Shown here one piece after another: positions 27,359 to 35,936 of a DNA stretch of 64,000 nucleotides. The stretch is from Brumimicrobium sp964585545. GTDB lineage: Bacteria > Bacteroidota > Bacteroidia > Flavobacteriales_D > Crocinitomicaceae. Location of the stretch: positions 124,001-188,000 of the forward strand of contig CAZPDT010000002.1 of NCBI GenBank assembly GCA_964585545.1, in the 5' to 3' direction. The position numbers were made by a program, and so were the translations under genes. Under the pieces are notes generated by a model that saw only the letters and a program-made list of their open reading frames with translations, was not told the origin of the DNA and ran no database searches. Numbering within the stretch: position 1 is the first letter of the stretch; each line of letters starts with the position of its first letter.

Positions 27359-29677
27359 TTAATTAAGCAATAGAACTTTTCCAACTTTCCGACCTTTAAA
27401 TTCATCACTATCGATGCTGGTCCAAATAAGATATACTCCTGTAGCAGCCCGATTTCCATCCATTGTATTTCCCGACCAAGTTGCGGTTCCACCATGAGAT
27501 TTGGTTTTATAGACTAATTTTCCAGAGATATCAGTAATTTTTACATCAGAATTATAGGCAATTCCCTGAATCGTTATAGGTCCTTTAAAATCGGGTCGTA
27601 CAGGGTTGGGAAAGACTTTAACATTACTGTATTCTTGATCGCCTTGAGAAGCGTCAGAACGATAAGCAATAAGTCCTTTTTCTGTTACAAAATAAACAAC
27701 GCCTGTGGTTTGATTGATAGCGATGTCTAATATAGAGTTACTCAATAATGGACTGTTCTCTGAAGTAAAGTTTTTAATGACTTCTAAACCGTCAGATGAA
27801 AGCAGGAATACACCAGCATTTGCTGTTCCAATCCATTTTCTATTGTCTCCATCAATTTGAATCGAAGTAATTTCTGTAGTACCCAGAACAATTTCTACAT
27901 TTTCTCCGTATTCAATCAATAATTTTTGAAAATTATAATCCCCTGGAGCAGCATCAAAAACATTTTCAGAGTTATAGAGTACCCTCATCCCTTCTGATGT
28001 TCCAACCCAAATGTTATTGTCAAAATCGGCAGCTATCGCATTTACTTCATTTGTAGGTAAATCGCCATTGTTTACTCCTGTATTTATCACTTTATAGCGG
28101 TCATCACCTGAATCAGCAATACTACTTCCTTCATCAAAAGCAACAATTCCAGCATTTTTAAAAGTCATCCACTTCACTCCATTATTGTCTATAATTAGTC
28201 GGGTTACTGTTGTGTTCTTGACCTGATTTCCCAAATTAAAATCATACCATAAACCATTTTTTGCAAGTACTTTTAAAGGTTTATTTGCAGCAGAATTACC
28301 CATCCAAAGATTGCCATCATCGTCATAAGTTAAAGCGGACATATATCCCCAACCTAGGGATTCATTCCCTTCAATTATACTGTTCATTAAAGTGAAGGTA
28401 TCTGTTACGTTCCCATTTTTTGTAAGTATTAATGGTATATTAGAGAGTGTACCAAATGCAACTTCTTTCGTGTTGGTTGGATTTATTGCTGTAGAAAGAA
28501 AGTCCCAAACTCCATGTTCCTTTAGCATAGGTTGGTTATGTACTGTTGTGGAAGTCCACTTTCCATTCTCCATTGTAGAACCTCCATTAGTATTAAAAGA
28601 AGGTCCAACGCCATTTAGGCCCCCACAAGCTACAGCTAACACTTCTTTTCGCCATTTTACACGAAAAACTTTGTTATACCTGGGGCCTTCGAACTGTATA
28701 AATTGAGTACTGTATGAGTTTTTAGCCCGAAATAATCCTTTTTCATTGTCAGCGATGTAGTAATAATCTTTTGCAAAACAAACATCATTAGGGGTAATAT
28801 AATCTTGGTCGCCAGTTTGGTAAATTTTCTCGATTTGTGTTAAGTTGGAATTATAAATGTTTACAGAAGCAAAAAAACTAATAAAGAATTGAGTACCATC
28901 TTTTGTTATATTTGTAATCGACTCATCTTGAAGATAAACGCTCATCTGCCCATTATCAATATGAAATAAGGTGTCTGAGTTTGGAGCTGAATCGTTCTTA
29001 AAAAGAAGAAATAACTGATTTGAAAATTCCTCAAGCTCAGTATATCTACCTGTTGAAGAATAATCTGGAATATAATGCTCTTCTTTCCATTGGGAGGGGT
29101 CTGCTAAAAATTGATTAAATCTATTTGCCCCATAAATTTTATTTTTAGTTAAAACATAAATACTATCTTGAATAAACGCTAAGTCGAGATATTCTGTTAT
29201 ATCAAAAGAAGGATTATAGGTGTCTTTTACTTCTCTCTTTTTTATGTCAATAACTACTATGCCAATACCGGTTACTAAATAGGCAAGTTGCTCCTTAACT
29301 ATAATTTTATTGATTTTTTTTAGTCCATTAATGCTCGATTTTAAGATGTCGGGAATATTATAGATTTTGTTCTTAAATAATAAGTCAAGATTTCCATTAT
29401 TATAGCCAATAATCAATGTGTTGAGTTGGGAACAATAAGTTATTGCTGTTGGATTAACATCTGAGAGGTAGTTAGCAGCAGTCCATAATGTTTGAGTTTC
29501 TTCATCAATATTGTACTCCAATATTCCTTCACCTAACAAACCATACACACTTTCATCGCTGTGAGAGACTGCTTTAACAATATAGGGGGAAGGAAACATA
29601 CGCCATTGATTCATTCCAACTTGAGAATGAATATTAATAACGAATGTTATAAAAATAAATGTTAGAAACTTATTCAT
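27359..29677 (-). CDS. porZ: PorZ-like T9SS propeller protein
   Basis: A 772-residue exported protein. After signal MNKFLTFIFITFVINIHS, the mature part begins QVGMNQWRMFPSPY and continues with two-component-regulator-propeller repeats (GEGILEYNIDEETQTLW, NLWMGNSAANKPLKVL, NIWVGTSEGMRVLYN, RKWIGTANAGVFLL). It ends with a sorting-domain-like segment (VFPNPVRPDFKGPITIQG, GVYLIWTS). This architecture is that of PorZ, which in Porphyromonas delivers anionic LPS to the sortase PorU for cargo anchoring. The ATG at 29677 is chosen; 29695 is the alternative. It precedes recO by 5 bp. Confidence 0.85.
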   Translation of the reverse strand: MNKFLTFIFITFVINIHSQVGMNQWRMFPSPYIVKAVSHSDESVYGLLGEGILEYNIDEETQTLWTAANYLSDVNPTAITYCSQLNTLIIGYNNGNLDLLFKNKIYNIPDILKSSINGLKKINKIIVKEQLAYLVTGIGIVVIDIKKREVKDTYNPSFDITEYLDLAFIQDSIYVLTKNKIYGANRFNQFLADPSQWKEEHYIPDYSSTGRYTELEEFSNQLFLLFKNDSAPNSDTLFHIDNGQMSVYLQDESITNITKDGTQFFISFFASVNIYNSNLTQIEKIYQTGDQDYITPNDVCFAKDYYYIADNEKGLFRAKNSYSTQFIQFEGPRYNKVFRVKWRKEVLAVACGGLNGVGPSFNTNGGSTMENGKWTSTTVHNQPMLKEHGVWDFLSTAINPTNTKEVAFGTLSNIPLILTKNGNVTDTFTLMNSIIEGNESLGWGYMSALTYDDDGNLWMGNSAANKPLKVLAKNGLWYDFNLGNQVKNTTVTRLIIDNNGVKWMTFKNAGIVAFDEGSSIADSGDDRYKVINTGVNNGDLPTNEVNAIAADFDNNIWVGTSEGMRVLYNSENVFDAAPGDYNFQKLLIEYGENVEIVLGTTEITSIQIDGDNRKWIGTANAGVFLLSSDGLEVIKNFTSENSPLLSNSILDIAINQTTGVVYFVTEKGLIAYRSDASQGDQEYSNVKVFPNPVRPDFKGPITIQGIAYNSDVKITDISGKLVYKTKSHGGTATWSGNTMDGNRAATGVYLIWTSIDSDEFKGRKVGKVLLLN

Positions 29678-29701
29678 GCTTTGAATGTAACGCATATAAT
29701 T

Positions 29702-29709
29702 CAAATTTA
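29702..29709 (-). promoter_or_regulatory. -7 box for porZ-recO
   Basis: TAAATTTG on the minus strand, perfect TAnnTTTG, 24 nt before the ATG at 29677. A start at 29695 would leave only 6 nt, favouring 29677. Confidence 0.45.
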
Positions 29710-29939
29710 TTGGAAATAATGGATATTTATATTATCAAAACCAATTTTCATAGTTTATATTTTCTTTTGTTAAAAATAAAATTGAACAGAATCAATGTTT
29801 GTTGTGTAAAAGAAAGGAAAATAAATCCGATTGATAATATTATTACTATAGACATTTGACTCTTAAAGCTTATATTATTCCTTTTTATTTCATATCCTCC
29901 CATTCTTGCGAGATTCCATCTCGGATAGTCTGAAACAGT

Positions 29940-30665
29940 TCATCTGTTTTTTCGTATTTTTATGAGTTCAAATGGGATTTGAAACATATCTTTAAACCCA
30001 ATTTTGGAACCATCTACCTGTTTCCATTTTTGAATAGGATATTCATATAAGAAAATTTCGATTTTACTTCCCCAATGTTTTTTGAGTCTTAGAATAATTT
30101 CTACATCAAACAGCCAGCGTGATACAAAGGGCTTAGAAACGATAATATCGATAACTTCACACCGAAAAACCTTTGCGCCACATTGGGTATCATAAAAAGG
30201 TATTTCAATTGTCCAACTAATAAAAGTTGCAACAATTCTACCTATAAGGTGGCGAATCGGAGAGCGATCTATTTTGGAACCAGCCTTCTTTAATCGAGAA
30301 CCAAATACAGCTTTTTTATTGTTATCTAATAAGAAATTGGTAAGTAGAACAAACTCTGAAAAAGGAGCTGATAAATCTGCATCTAAAAACCCAATTTGCT
30401 CAAACTTTCTCTTTTCATACGCAGCGATCATTCCTTTTCTCACAGACTCACCTTTCCCTATATTTTTTCTGTTTTTAATAATCTCAATACGGTTAGGGAT
30501 CTTGAGTTTTAACTCTTGTAATTTCTCATACGTTTTATCGGTACTTCCATCATCTACAAAGAAGAGAGCGTAACTTTCATATTGAATTAGAAAGTTTATA
30601 AAAGAGGTTGAGATGATTCTTTTCTCTTCATTAAAGCAGGGTATTATGATTGCTGTATTTGACAT
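29940..30665 (-). CDS. Family 2 glycosyltransferase, ALG5/DPM1-like (polyprenyl-phosphate sugar synthase type)
   Basis: A 241-residue GT-A fold enzyme. It shows IIIPCFNEEKRI, FVDDGSTDKTYEKL, the DxD-like metal site FLDADLSAPF, FGSRLKKAGSKIDRSPIRH and YDTQCGAKVFR. This set is that of dolichyl-phosphate glucosyl/mannosyltransferases and their bacterial CsbB-like relatives, which charge a polyprenyl phosphate with one hexose. There are no C-terminal membrane helices, unlike CsbB. The ATG at 30665 is chosen over an upstream TTG. The gene overlaps the methyltransferase by 22 bp. Confidence 0.85.
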   Translation of the reverse strand: MSNTAIIIPCFNEEKRIISTSFINFLIQYESYALFFVDDGSTDKTYEKLQELKLKIPNRIEIIKNRKNIGKGESVRKGMIAAYEKRKFEQIGFLDADLSAPFSEFVLLTNFLLDNNKKAVFGSRLKKAGSKIDRSPIRHLIGRIVATFISWTIEIPFYDTQCGAKVFRCEVIDIIVSKPFVSRWLFDVEIILRLKKHWGSKIEIFLYEYPIQKWKQVDGSKIGFKDMFQIPFELIKIRKNR

Positions 30666-31429
30666 ATTGAAAAACAAGATAATCCAGGAATTCTTATTCG
30701 GAAAAACCGAAAAAACTTCCCTACTAAAAAATCTAAATATAAAACTTTTATAATGATATTATCATATATTCCCTTGGATTGATAGGCTCCTATTCCTTTT
30801 TCCTTAGACACTGAGCGATTGCGTCGAAATAATTTCTGAAGCACCCGGATACATAATAAAGTAAAAAAGAAATAACCTACTTTTAAACTTGTGAAACCAG
30901 CTTTTTGTAAATGTTGATTAAGCAAGGCTACATTATATCTCCTGTAGTGCTTTAAATAAACATCATGATTACTGAATAAAAATTGAAAAGCAGGAACAGA
31001 GATTATGATTTTAGTGTTTTCATCAATACTTCCTGAAACGCGCAGTTCTTTTAAAAAAGTGATTTCATCTTCGATGTGCTCAATGACATCGAGTAATAGT
31101 ATAACATCCACAACTTCATTTTTCTGGGTACTAAACTCTTCAAGGGAAGAATATAATTCAATAGACTTTGATTGGAGAGTCATTGAAATTTCATTAATCA
31201 TTTTGGGAGTAAAAGCAGTATCTACACAATAAAATACAGAATGAGGATGGAATTTTGAAAGTTGCTGGGCAACATATACGTCTCCACAACCTAAATCTAA
31301 AATTTTTGAATTGGGTTTTAATTGAATCGTATTCTTCAATATGTTTTCAACAACTTTAATCCTGGCCAATTCCCATGGATGGCGGACAAATTTCCCTTTT
31401 GAAAACGTCGTTTTTTCGCAAATATCCAT
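30644..31429 (-). CDS. Class I SAM-dependent methyltransferase
   Basis: A 261-residue methyltransferase. Motif I is ILDLGCGDVYVAQQL, followed by the acidic VDTAF after strand 2 and VDVILLLDVIEHIEDE (motif II/post-motif). The HYRRYNVALLNQHLQKAGF helix is typical of Methyltransf_11/23-type enzymes that methylate sugars or lipids. The C-terminus holds a hydrophobic segment (GYFFFTLLCIRVLQKLF) that may contact the membrane. It lies between the YfhO-like gene (9 bp) and the GT2 gene (overlap), so a glycan or lipid substrate is the natural inference. Confidence 0.85.
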   Translation of the reverse strand: MDICEKTTFSKGKFVRHPWELARIKVVENILKNTIQLKPNSKILDLGCGDVYVAQQLSKFHPHSVFYCVDTAFTPKMINEISMTLQSKSIELYSSLEEFSTQKNEVVDVILLLDVIEHIEDEITFLKELRVSGSIDENTKIIISVPAFQFLFSNHDVYLKHYRRYNVALLNQHLQKAGFTSLKVGYFFFTLLCIRVLQKLFRRNRSVSKEKGIGAYQSKGIYDNIIIKVLYLDFLVGKFFRFFRIRIPGLSCFSICQIQQS

Positions 31430-31438
31430 TCTTTTAAT

Positions 31439-33595
31439 TTAAGTTTTTTTGTTCTTCCTTTTCCATTTTCGAAATTTAAATACTTTTGTGCAATAGAGTA
31501 TTGTTAGTATATATCCAATTATAGATATTCCTGCAAAATAAAGAATAAAAGGCGAGTTAAATCTAAAAGATACCTTTTGCTTGCTGTTGGGGGGGATTTT
31601 TATTCCCATAATATGTGTATTTAATAAATATATAGGCGTTTCTTCATCACCTATAAAAGCCTTCCATTTTGGGTAGTAGTTTTGATTTAACAGCAACCAT
31701 TGGAATGAATCAGATTGATTTTCTACTATTGAACTGAACATATTATATCCTACGTGAATTGTATCTATTTTTGTTTGTTCTACTTGTAAATTTGTAAATT
31801 CCATATTGCCCCATACAAGTCCTTTTTGAATTGAATCATTAGGCTGTCGAGATTTTTTGGCAAAGAAAAATAGAGGATTTTTTATGTTATAATATCTGGA
31901 ACTATCCTTGTATGAATCGACAAATAATCTGTTTCTAAAAGGATTATATCCCTCGTATGATATTGTTTTATTGAAGGTTGATCTGTTTTCCCAAATTCCA
32001 GGTATAAAATAAAGTCCGTTCTTATCATTAAAATATTGGATGGGTTGATCTACTGATGGCTGATGAATTGTGTTGGGTAGATTTTTAAAAAAGGTGCTAA
32101 AATTCTGATAAGGAATTTTATAGGAAATTGTAGTTGGGAATGTAAGCATTGTCTGCATGCCTAAATCTAAGAAAGCAAATAAGAAAAAAGATACAAAAAG
32201 TGAGAGACGAAGCCACTTTTTAAGCAGCACCACCAAACCGATAATAAGCAAAAGAACAAGAGCATTAAAAACGATATGAGTGCTAAGTGAAAGAGAAGAA
32301 AAATCGGTTAGATTGACGAGTTCATAATATGCAGCAAGAATTTCTTTTCCTGAAGTGAAGAAGAAAGAGATTAGGGCAATTATTAAAATTCCAATAGATA
32401 AGAAAAGAATCATTTTTTTCGTTACATTGCTTTTATTTTGCTGTTGAAAAAAGTGGACCATTCCATATCCTGTAATTACAAGCATTATAAAAAGTGCATA
32501 AGTTCTGAAAAAAGAAGGATGAGCGAAGGTTCCAAAACCAGGCAAGTAATAAAGTATTTTATACACAAAGGTTTGACCTCCTGAAGCAACTATTAAAAAG
32601 AAGAGAACTCCAATAAAACCATAAATAACTTTTTTGTTTTTATAATTGTAGACAAGAGAATAAATAAAGAAGATTAAAGCAAGGATTCCTATATAAGCAT
32701 TGCGCAAAGTAGAACTAGTAATATCAAAAATGGGTGAATTACTAAGTACGCCGTATGGAAAGAGAAAGGAGATATAACTAGCGGGAGTAAATGGATTTAT
32801 TAAAATATGACCTCCGTAATAAGGCAGTTTAGAAATACGTTCAAAATAGGGAGCAAACTCAATCAAAGAAGTAATATAAGGAAGCAATAAAATAAATACT
32901 GTTAGAGACAACACTAGCCCTCCCCAACAAATTTTTTTTAAATGGGTTGTATTTTGCTTGTTTTTCCATAAAATATGTAGGAAAAACACCAAATAAATAT
33001 AAAAGAGTACGATGGTATACGCGGGGCTAGCGGAGACCACATTTAGAGCAAAAAAAAGGCCGGATAAAACAGCATACTCAAGTTTGAAATCTTTTAAAAA
33101 TTTGTATAGTGCCAATACACACCATGGTAGCCAAGCTGTTCCAGCAAGGAAAACCATAAGCTGAGTTGAGCCAACCATCAAGCCGGAAAGAGCAAAACTC
33201 AATCCTATTATCGCAGAAACTTTTTTATGTTTAAATAAGGTATTTATTAGAAAATACATTCCTGTTCCTGCAAGGATGAAATAACTTAAAAGTTCAATAA
33301 TAAGGGCTTTCATGGTGTACTTTCCAAAAAGCATTATCAGCCATGTGATTGGATTCCACATTCCACTTTGTGGATCGGGATACACAGGATTTCCCATTTG
33401 CTGGAAACTGTTCCAAAAAGGGAAATGTCCATTCCATAAATAATCACTTATGAAGTATCGGTAGGGAAGAAATGCGTCAACATTATCCCATTTAGGAGTA
33501 AGTATAAACAGGCTTAAAGGCCACAGTATTATAAGAATTGAAAAGACCATCAAAATTAAATATCGATAGGGTCTAATAAGTTCAATAAATTTCAT
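31439..33595 (-). CDS. YfhO-like multi-pass membrane protein, GT-C-type glycosyltransferase candidate
   Basis: A 718-residue membrane protein with about 12 hydrophobic segments and a C-terminal extracytoplasmic domain before the last helix. After the first helix comes a loop with WDNVDAFLPYRYFI and HFPFWNSFQQMGNPVYPDPQSGMWNP, the conserved YfhO start, placed like the catalytic loop of GT-C enzymes. In Firmicutes YfhO works with CsbB to put a sugar from a C55-phosphate carrier onto surface polymers. Here it leads a unit with a methyltransferase and an ALG5/CsbB-like GT2. The acceptor is unknown. Confidence 0.8.
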   Translation of the reverse strand: MKFIELIRPYRYLILMVFSILIILWPLSLFILTPKWDNVDAFLPYRYFISDYLWNGHFPFWNSFQQMGNPVYPDPQSGMWNPITWLIMLFGKYTMKALIIELLSYFILAGTGMYFLINTLFKHKKVSAIIGLSFALSGLMVGSTQLMVFLAGTAWLPWCVLALYKFLKDFKLEYAVLSGLFFALNVVSASPAYTIVLFYIYLVFFLHILWKNKQNTTHLKKICWGGLVLSLTVFILLLPYITSLIEFAPYFERISKLPYYGGHILINPFTPASYISFLFPYGVLSNSPIFDITSSTLRNAYIGILALIFFIYSLVYNYKNKKVIYGFIGVLFFLIVASGGQTFVYKILYYLPGFGTFAHPSFFRTYALFIMLVITGYGMVHFFQQQNKSNVTKKMILFLSIGILIIALISFFFTSGKEILAAYYELVNLTDFSSLSLSTHIVFNALVLLLIIGLVVLLKKWLRLSLFVSFFLFAFLDLGMQTMLTFPTTISYKIPYQNFSTFFKNLPNTIHQPSVDQPIQYFNDKNGLYFIPGIWENRSTFNKTISYEGYNPFRNRLFVDSYKDSSRYYNIKNPLFFFAKKSRQPNDSIQKGLVWGNMEFTNLQVEQTKIDTIHVGYNMFSSIVENQSDSFQWLLLNQNYYPKWKAFIGDEETPIYLLNTHIMGIKIPPNSKQKVSFRFNSPFILYFAGISIIGYILTILYCTKVFKFRKWKRKNKKT

Positions 33596-33668
33596 TTCTA
33601 ATGATTTTCAATAAATTGTGTTCTGGCTATAAACATAACTTTTGAATTAAGGAATAGCTTTCTATGTA

Positions 33669-33676
33669 CAAATATA
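33669..33676 (-). promoter_or_regulatory. -7 box for the YfhO-methyltransferase-GT2 unit
   Basis: TATATTTG on the minus strand, perfect TAnnTTTG, 73 nt before the YfhO-like ATG. Confidence 0.35.
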
Positions 33677-33838
33677 GTTTAGTATAGGACAAAATAAATA
33701 TAAAGTCAGGGAAAAAGTTTAAAATAGAGACGGCATTATATTTTTCAAAAGAATAGCGGTTGTTAGAGTTTTTAAAATTTCATTCATGAACCGAGTTGTC
33801 GAGATCATGAACATCTTTTGCTATTTTAGAAATCCCCT

Positions 33839-33864
33839 TTACCCGCATTATTCATGAATTTAAT
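33839..33864 (+). repeat. Dispersed-repeat terminus (copy D)
   Basis: TTACCCGCATTATTCATG followed by AATTTAAT, a near-perfect left end. ATTCATGAATTTAA is identical at 44843-44856 and 53110-53123. No facing right end was found before the helicase gene. Confidence 0.6.
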
Positions 33865-33958
33865 AGTGAAAGAGATGAAATTTTAAGTGCTGATATTAAA
33901 AATTTCTATACTGTATAATTGTAAACACAAAAATTACAATAGGTATGAATTGATTTAT

Positions 33959-33966
33959 TAACTTTA
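33959..33966 (+). promoter_or_regulatory. Possible -7 box for the DEAD-box helicase
   Basis: TAACTTTA matches TAnnTTTG at 7 of 8 positions and ends 4 nt before the ATG, so any transcript would be nearly leaderless. Confidence 0.25.
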
Positions 33967-33970
33967 GGAC

Positions 33971-35221
33971 ATGAAATTTACAGCGCTCGATATAAACGAA
34001 CAATTAATTGAAGCCATTGGATATATGGGCTTTGAAGAAACCACTGAGATTCAAGAGAAGGCCATACCTGAAATTTTAAATGGGAAAGACATTATAGGTT
34101 GTGCACAAACGGGGACAGGTAAGACAGCCGCTTTTGTGATTCCGATTTTACATAAAATAGATCAAGTATCTTCTCAAGGTATCAATGCTTTGATTATTGT
34201 GCCTACTCGTGAATTAGCGGTTCAGATAGAACAACAAATACAAGGACTTTCTTATTTTTCATCTATAAGTTCAATTGCTGTTTATGGGGGAGGAGACGGA
34301 AAAGATTGGCAAAATCAAAAGAATGCTTTGGTGAATGGCACAAACATTATTGTTGCTACACCAGGTAAACTTTTATCACATTTAAAAATGGGTTATGCTG
34401 ATTTTTCTACGCTTAAATATCTAATTTTAGATGAGGCAGACCGGATGTTGGATATGGGGTTTATTGATGATTTATTAATGATTATCAAGAAACTTCCTAA
34501 AAACCGTCAGAATTTAATGTTCAGCGCAACAATGGCAAAAGGAATACGAAAATTTGCAAGAACATTATTGGACAATCCTGTAGAAATAAACCTTGCATTA
34601 TCAAAACCCGCAGAAGGTGTTTCTCAATCTGTTTATTTGTGCTTTGATGAACAAAAAACGGCACTGGTAAAGTATATTTTGCAGAAAAAAGGAGATTATA
34701 AACGGGTCATTCTTTTTTCTTCCACCAAGAGTAAGGTTTCAAATATTGTTCAGTATCTGAATAAAAACAAATATTTTGCTAAAGGCATTTCGTCCAACCT
34801 AGAACAATCTGAACGGGAAGAGGTGCTAAGAGGATTCCGTTCAGGAAGGATATCTCTTCTTGTTGCAACAGATGTTATGAGTAGAGGAATTGATATCAAA
34901 GAGATTGATATGGTGATTAATTTTGACGTTCCGCAAGATGCAGAAGATTATGTACATCGGGTGGGAAGAACGGCACGAGCAAATAAAGAAGGAGAAGCTG
35001 TTACTTTGGTGAACCCAAAGGATATGGCGAAATTGGCAAAGATCCAAAGATTAATAGAGGCAAAGATTCCTGTTAAGGAATTGCCCCAAGAGCTAGGGAA
35101 GGGGCCTGAATGGAATGAAAAAAAGAAGCCTCATTCTTCTTTTAAGGGCAAGAAAAAGTTTCATAAGAAGAACAATTCAAATAAAAACAATCACAAGAAC
35201 AAGAATTCAAAAAGGAAATGA
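33971..35221 (+). CDS. DEAD-box RNA helicase (RhlE/CsdA-like)
   Basis: A 416-residue ATP-dependent RNA helicase. Motif I is AQTGTGKT (45-52), motif Ia PTRELA, Ib TPGKL, motif II DEAD near 154, motif III SAT, motif VI HRVGRTAR. A short lysine/asparagine-rich tail (KGKKKFHKKNNSNKNNHKNK) probably binds RNA. Such enzymes act in ribosome assembly, RNA decay and cold adaptation. Its stop overlaps the next start by 4 bp. Confidence 0.93.
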   Translation: MKFTALDINEQLIEAIGYMGFEETTEIQEKAIPEILNGKDIIGCAQTGTGKTAAFVIPILHKIDQVSSQGINALIIVPTRELAVQIEQQIQGLSYFSSISSIAVYGGGDGKDWQNQKNALVNGTNIIVATPGKLLSHLKMGYADFSTLKYLILDEADRMLDMGFIDDLLMIIKKLPKNRQNLMFSATMAKGIRKFARTLLDNPVEINLALSKPAEGVSQSVYLCFDEQKTALVKYILQKKGDYKRVILFSSTKSKVSNIVQYLNKNKYFAKGISSNLEQSEREEVLRGFRSGRISLLVATDVMSRGIDIKEIDMVINFDVPQDAEDYVHRVGRTARANKEGEAVTLVNPKDMAKLAKIQRLIEAKIPVKELPQELGKGPEWNEKKKPHSSFKGKKKFHKKNNSNKNNHKNKNSKRK

Positions 35222-35841
35222 GACAATTGGTTTTTATTATAGGAGGTATAATTCTATTTTATTCCTGTCAAAACAAAGAACAAAATAATGACGGCAACAA
35301 AGAAGTAATGACTTTAGACAGTCTTCCTAATGCCAAATGGAATGGAGAATATATGAAAATTGAGTCGTCAGATGAACCTGATATAAAAACCAAAAGCTCA
35401 GGCTCTGAGATATATAATATGGGCAAAGTTGAACTTAAAATTGCCGATAAGGAGTTTGAATTTATTGACTTTATTCGCAACAAAAATGTGCTTTCTTTTA
35501 GTAAAAATAGCATCACTGCTTTTATAACGAATGGTAAAAGTGAACAAATTCAGCTCAATTTTAAGAAAAACGAAATACTTTCAAAATACAAAGGTCAATA
35601 CACAATAGGTTCAAGTCCTTTCTTCTCTATGCAGGTTACGGTAAAGGAAGAAGGAGAATTTATGCGGTATACCCTTGAAAATGGAGAGGCAGAAATTGTT
35701 AAATTTTCGCCTCAAGTAGGTAATTTTGTGATTCATTTAAAAGGAATTTTTGTTGATAAAAACAATGGAAAACACAAAGGTCATGCGGATATTAAAATGA
35801 AATTTGAGAATGTAGCTATGACTGCACCATCTGTTTCTTAA
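35218..35841 (+). CDS. Uncharacterised lipoprotein coupled to the helicase gene
   Basis: A 207-residue lipoprotein with signal MRQLVFIIGGIILF and lipobox FYSC. A polar linker follows, then a probable beta-barrel or lipocalin-like body (KVELKIADKEFEFIDF, GKSEQIQLNFKKNEILSKYKGQYTIG). It shares an ATGA overlap with the helicase stop and must be translated with it. No function is recognised and the pairing with a helicase is not explained. Confidence 0.75.
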   Translation: MRQLVFIIGGIILFYSCQNKEQNNDGNKEVMTLDSLPNAKWNGEYMKIESSDEPDIKTKSSGSEIYNMGKVELKIADKEFEFIDFIRNKNVLSFSKNSITAFITNGKSEQIQLNFKKNEILSKYKGQYTIGSSPFFSMQVTVKEEGEFMRYTLENGEAEIVKFSPQVGNFVIHLKGIFVDKNNGKHKGHADIKMKFENVAMTAPSVS

Positions 35842-35936
35842 TCTGAATCCCAAGAGGACTTTTATAACAAAAAGTAGCTCACTTAAAAATAAAATAAGTA
35901 TATCTTAAAATGAGTAAATGGAATGAATAATTCTAG

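Larger units (their letters stand above)
33596..33970. other. Divergent intergenic region with repeat fragments
   Basis: 375 bp between the YfhO-like gene and the helicase. It holds a -7 box for the former (33669-33676) and a fragment ATGAACCGAG...GAT (33786-33805) like the module at 45.05 kb. It also has GCTATTTTAGAAATCCCCTT (33820-33839), like 44869-44888, and a repeat terminus at 33839-33864. No gene is seen. Confidence 0.5.

Noticed and set aside
29909..29923. CGAGAT-TCC-ATCTCG hairpin downstream of the GT2 gene
   Set aside because: Six-base stem without T-run and not matching the dispersed repeat; probably chance.
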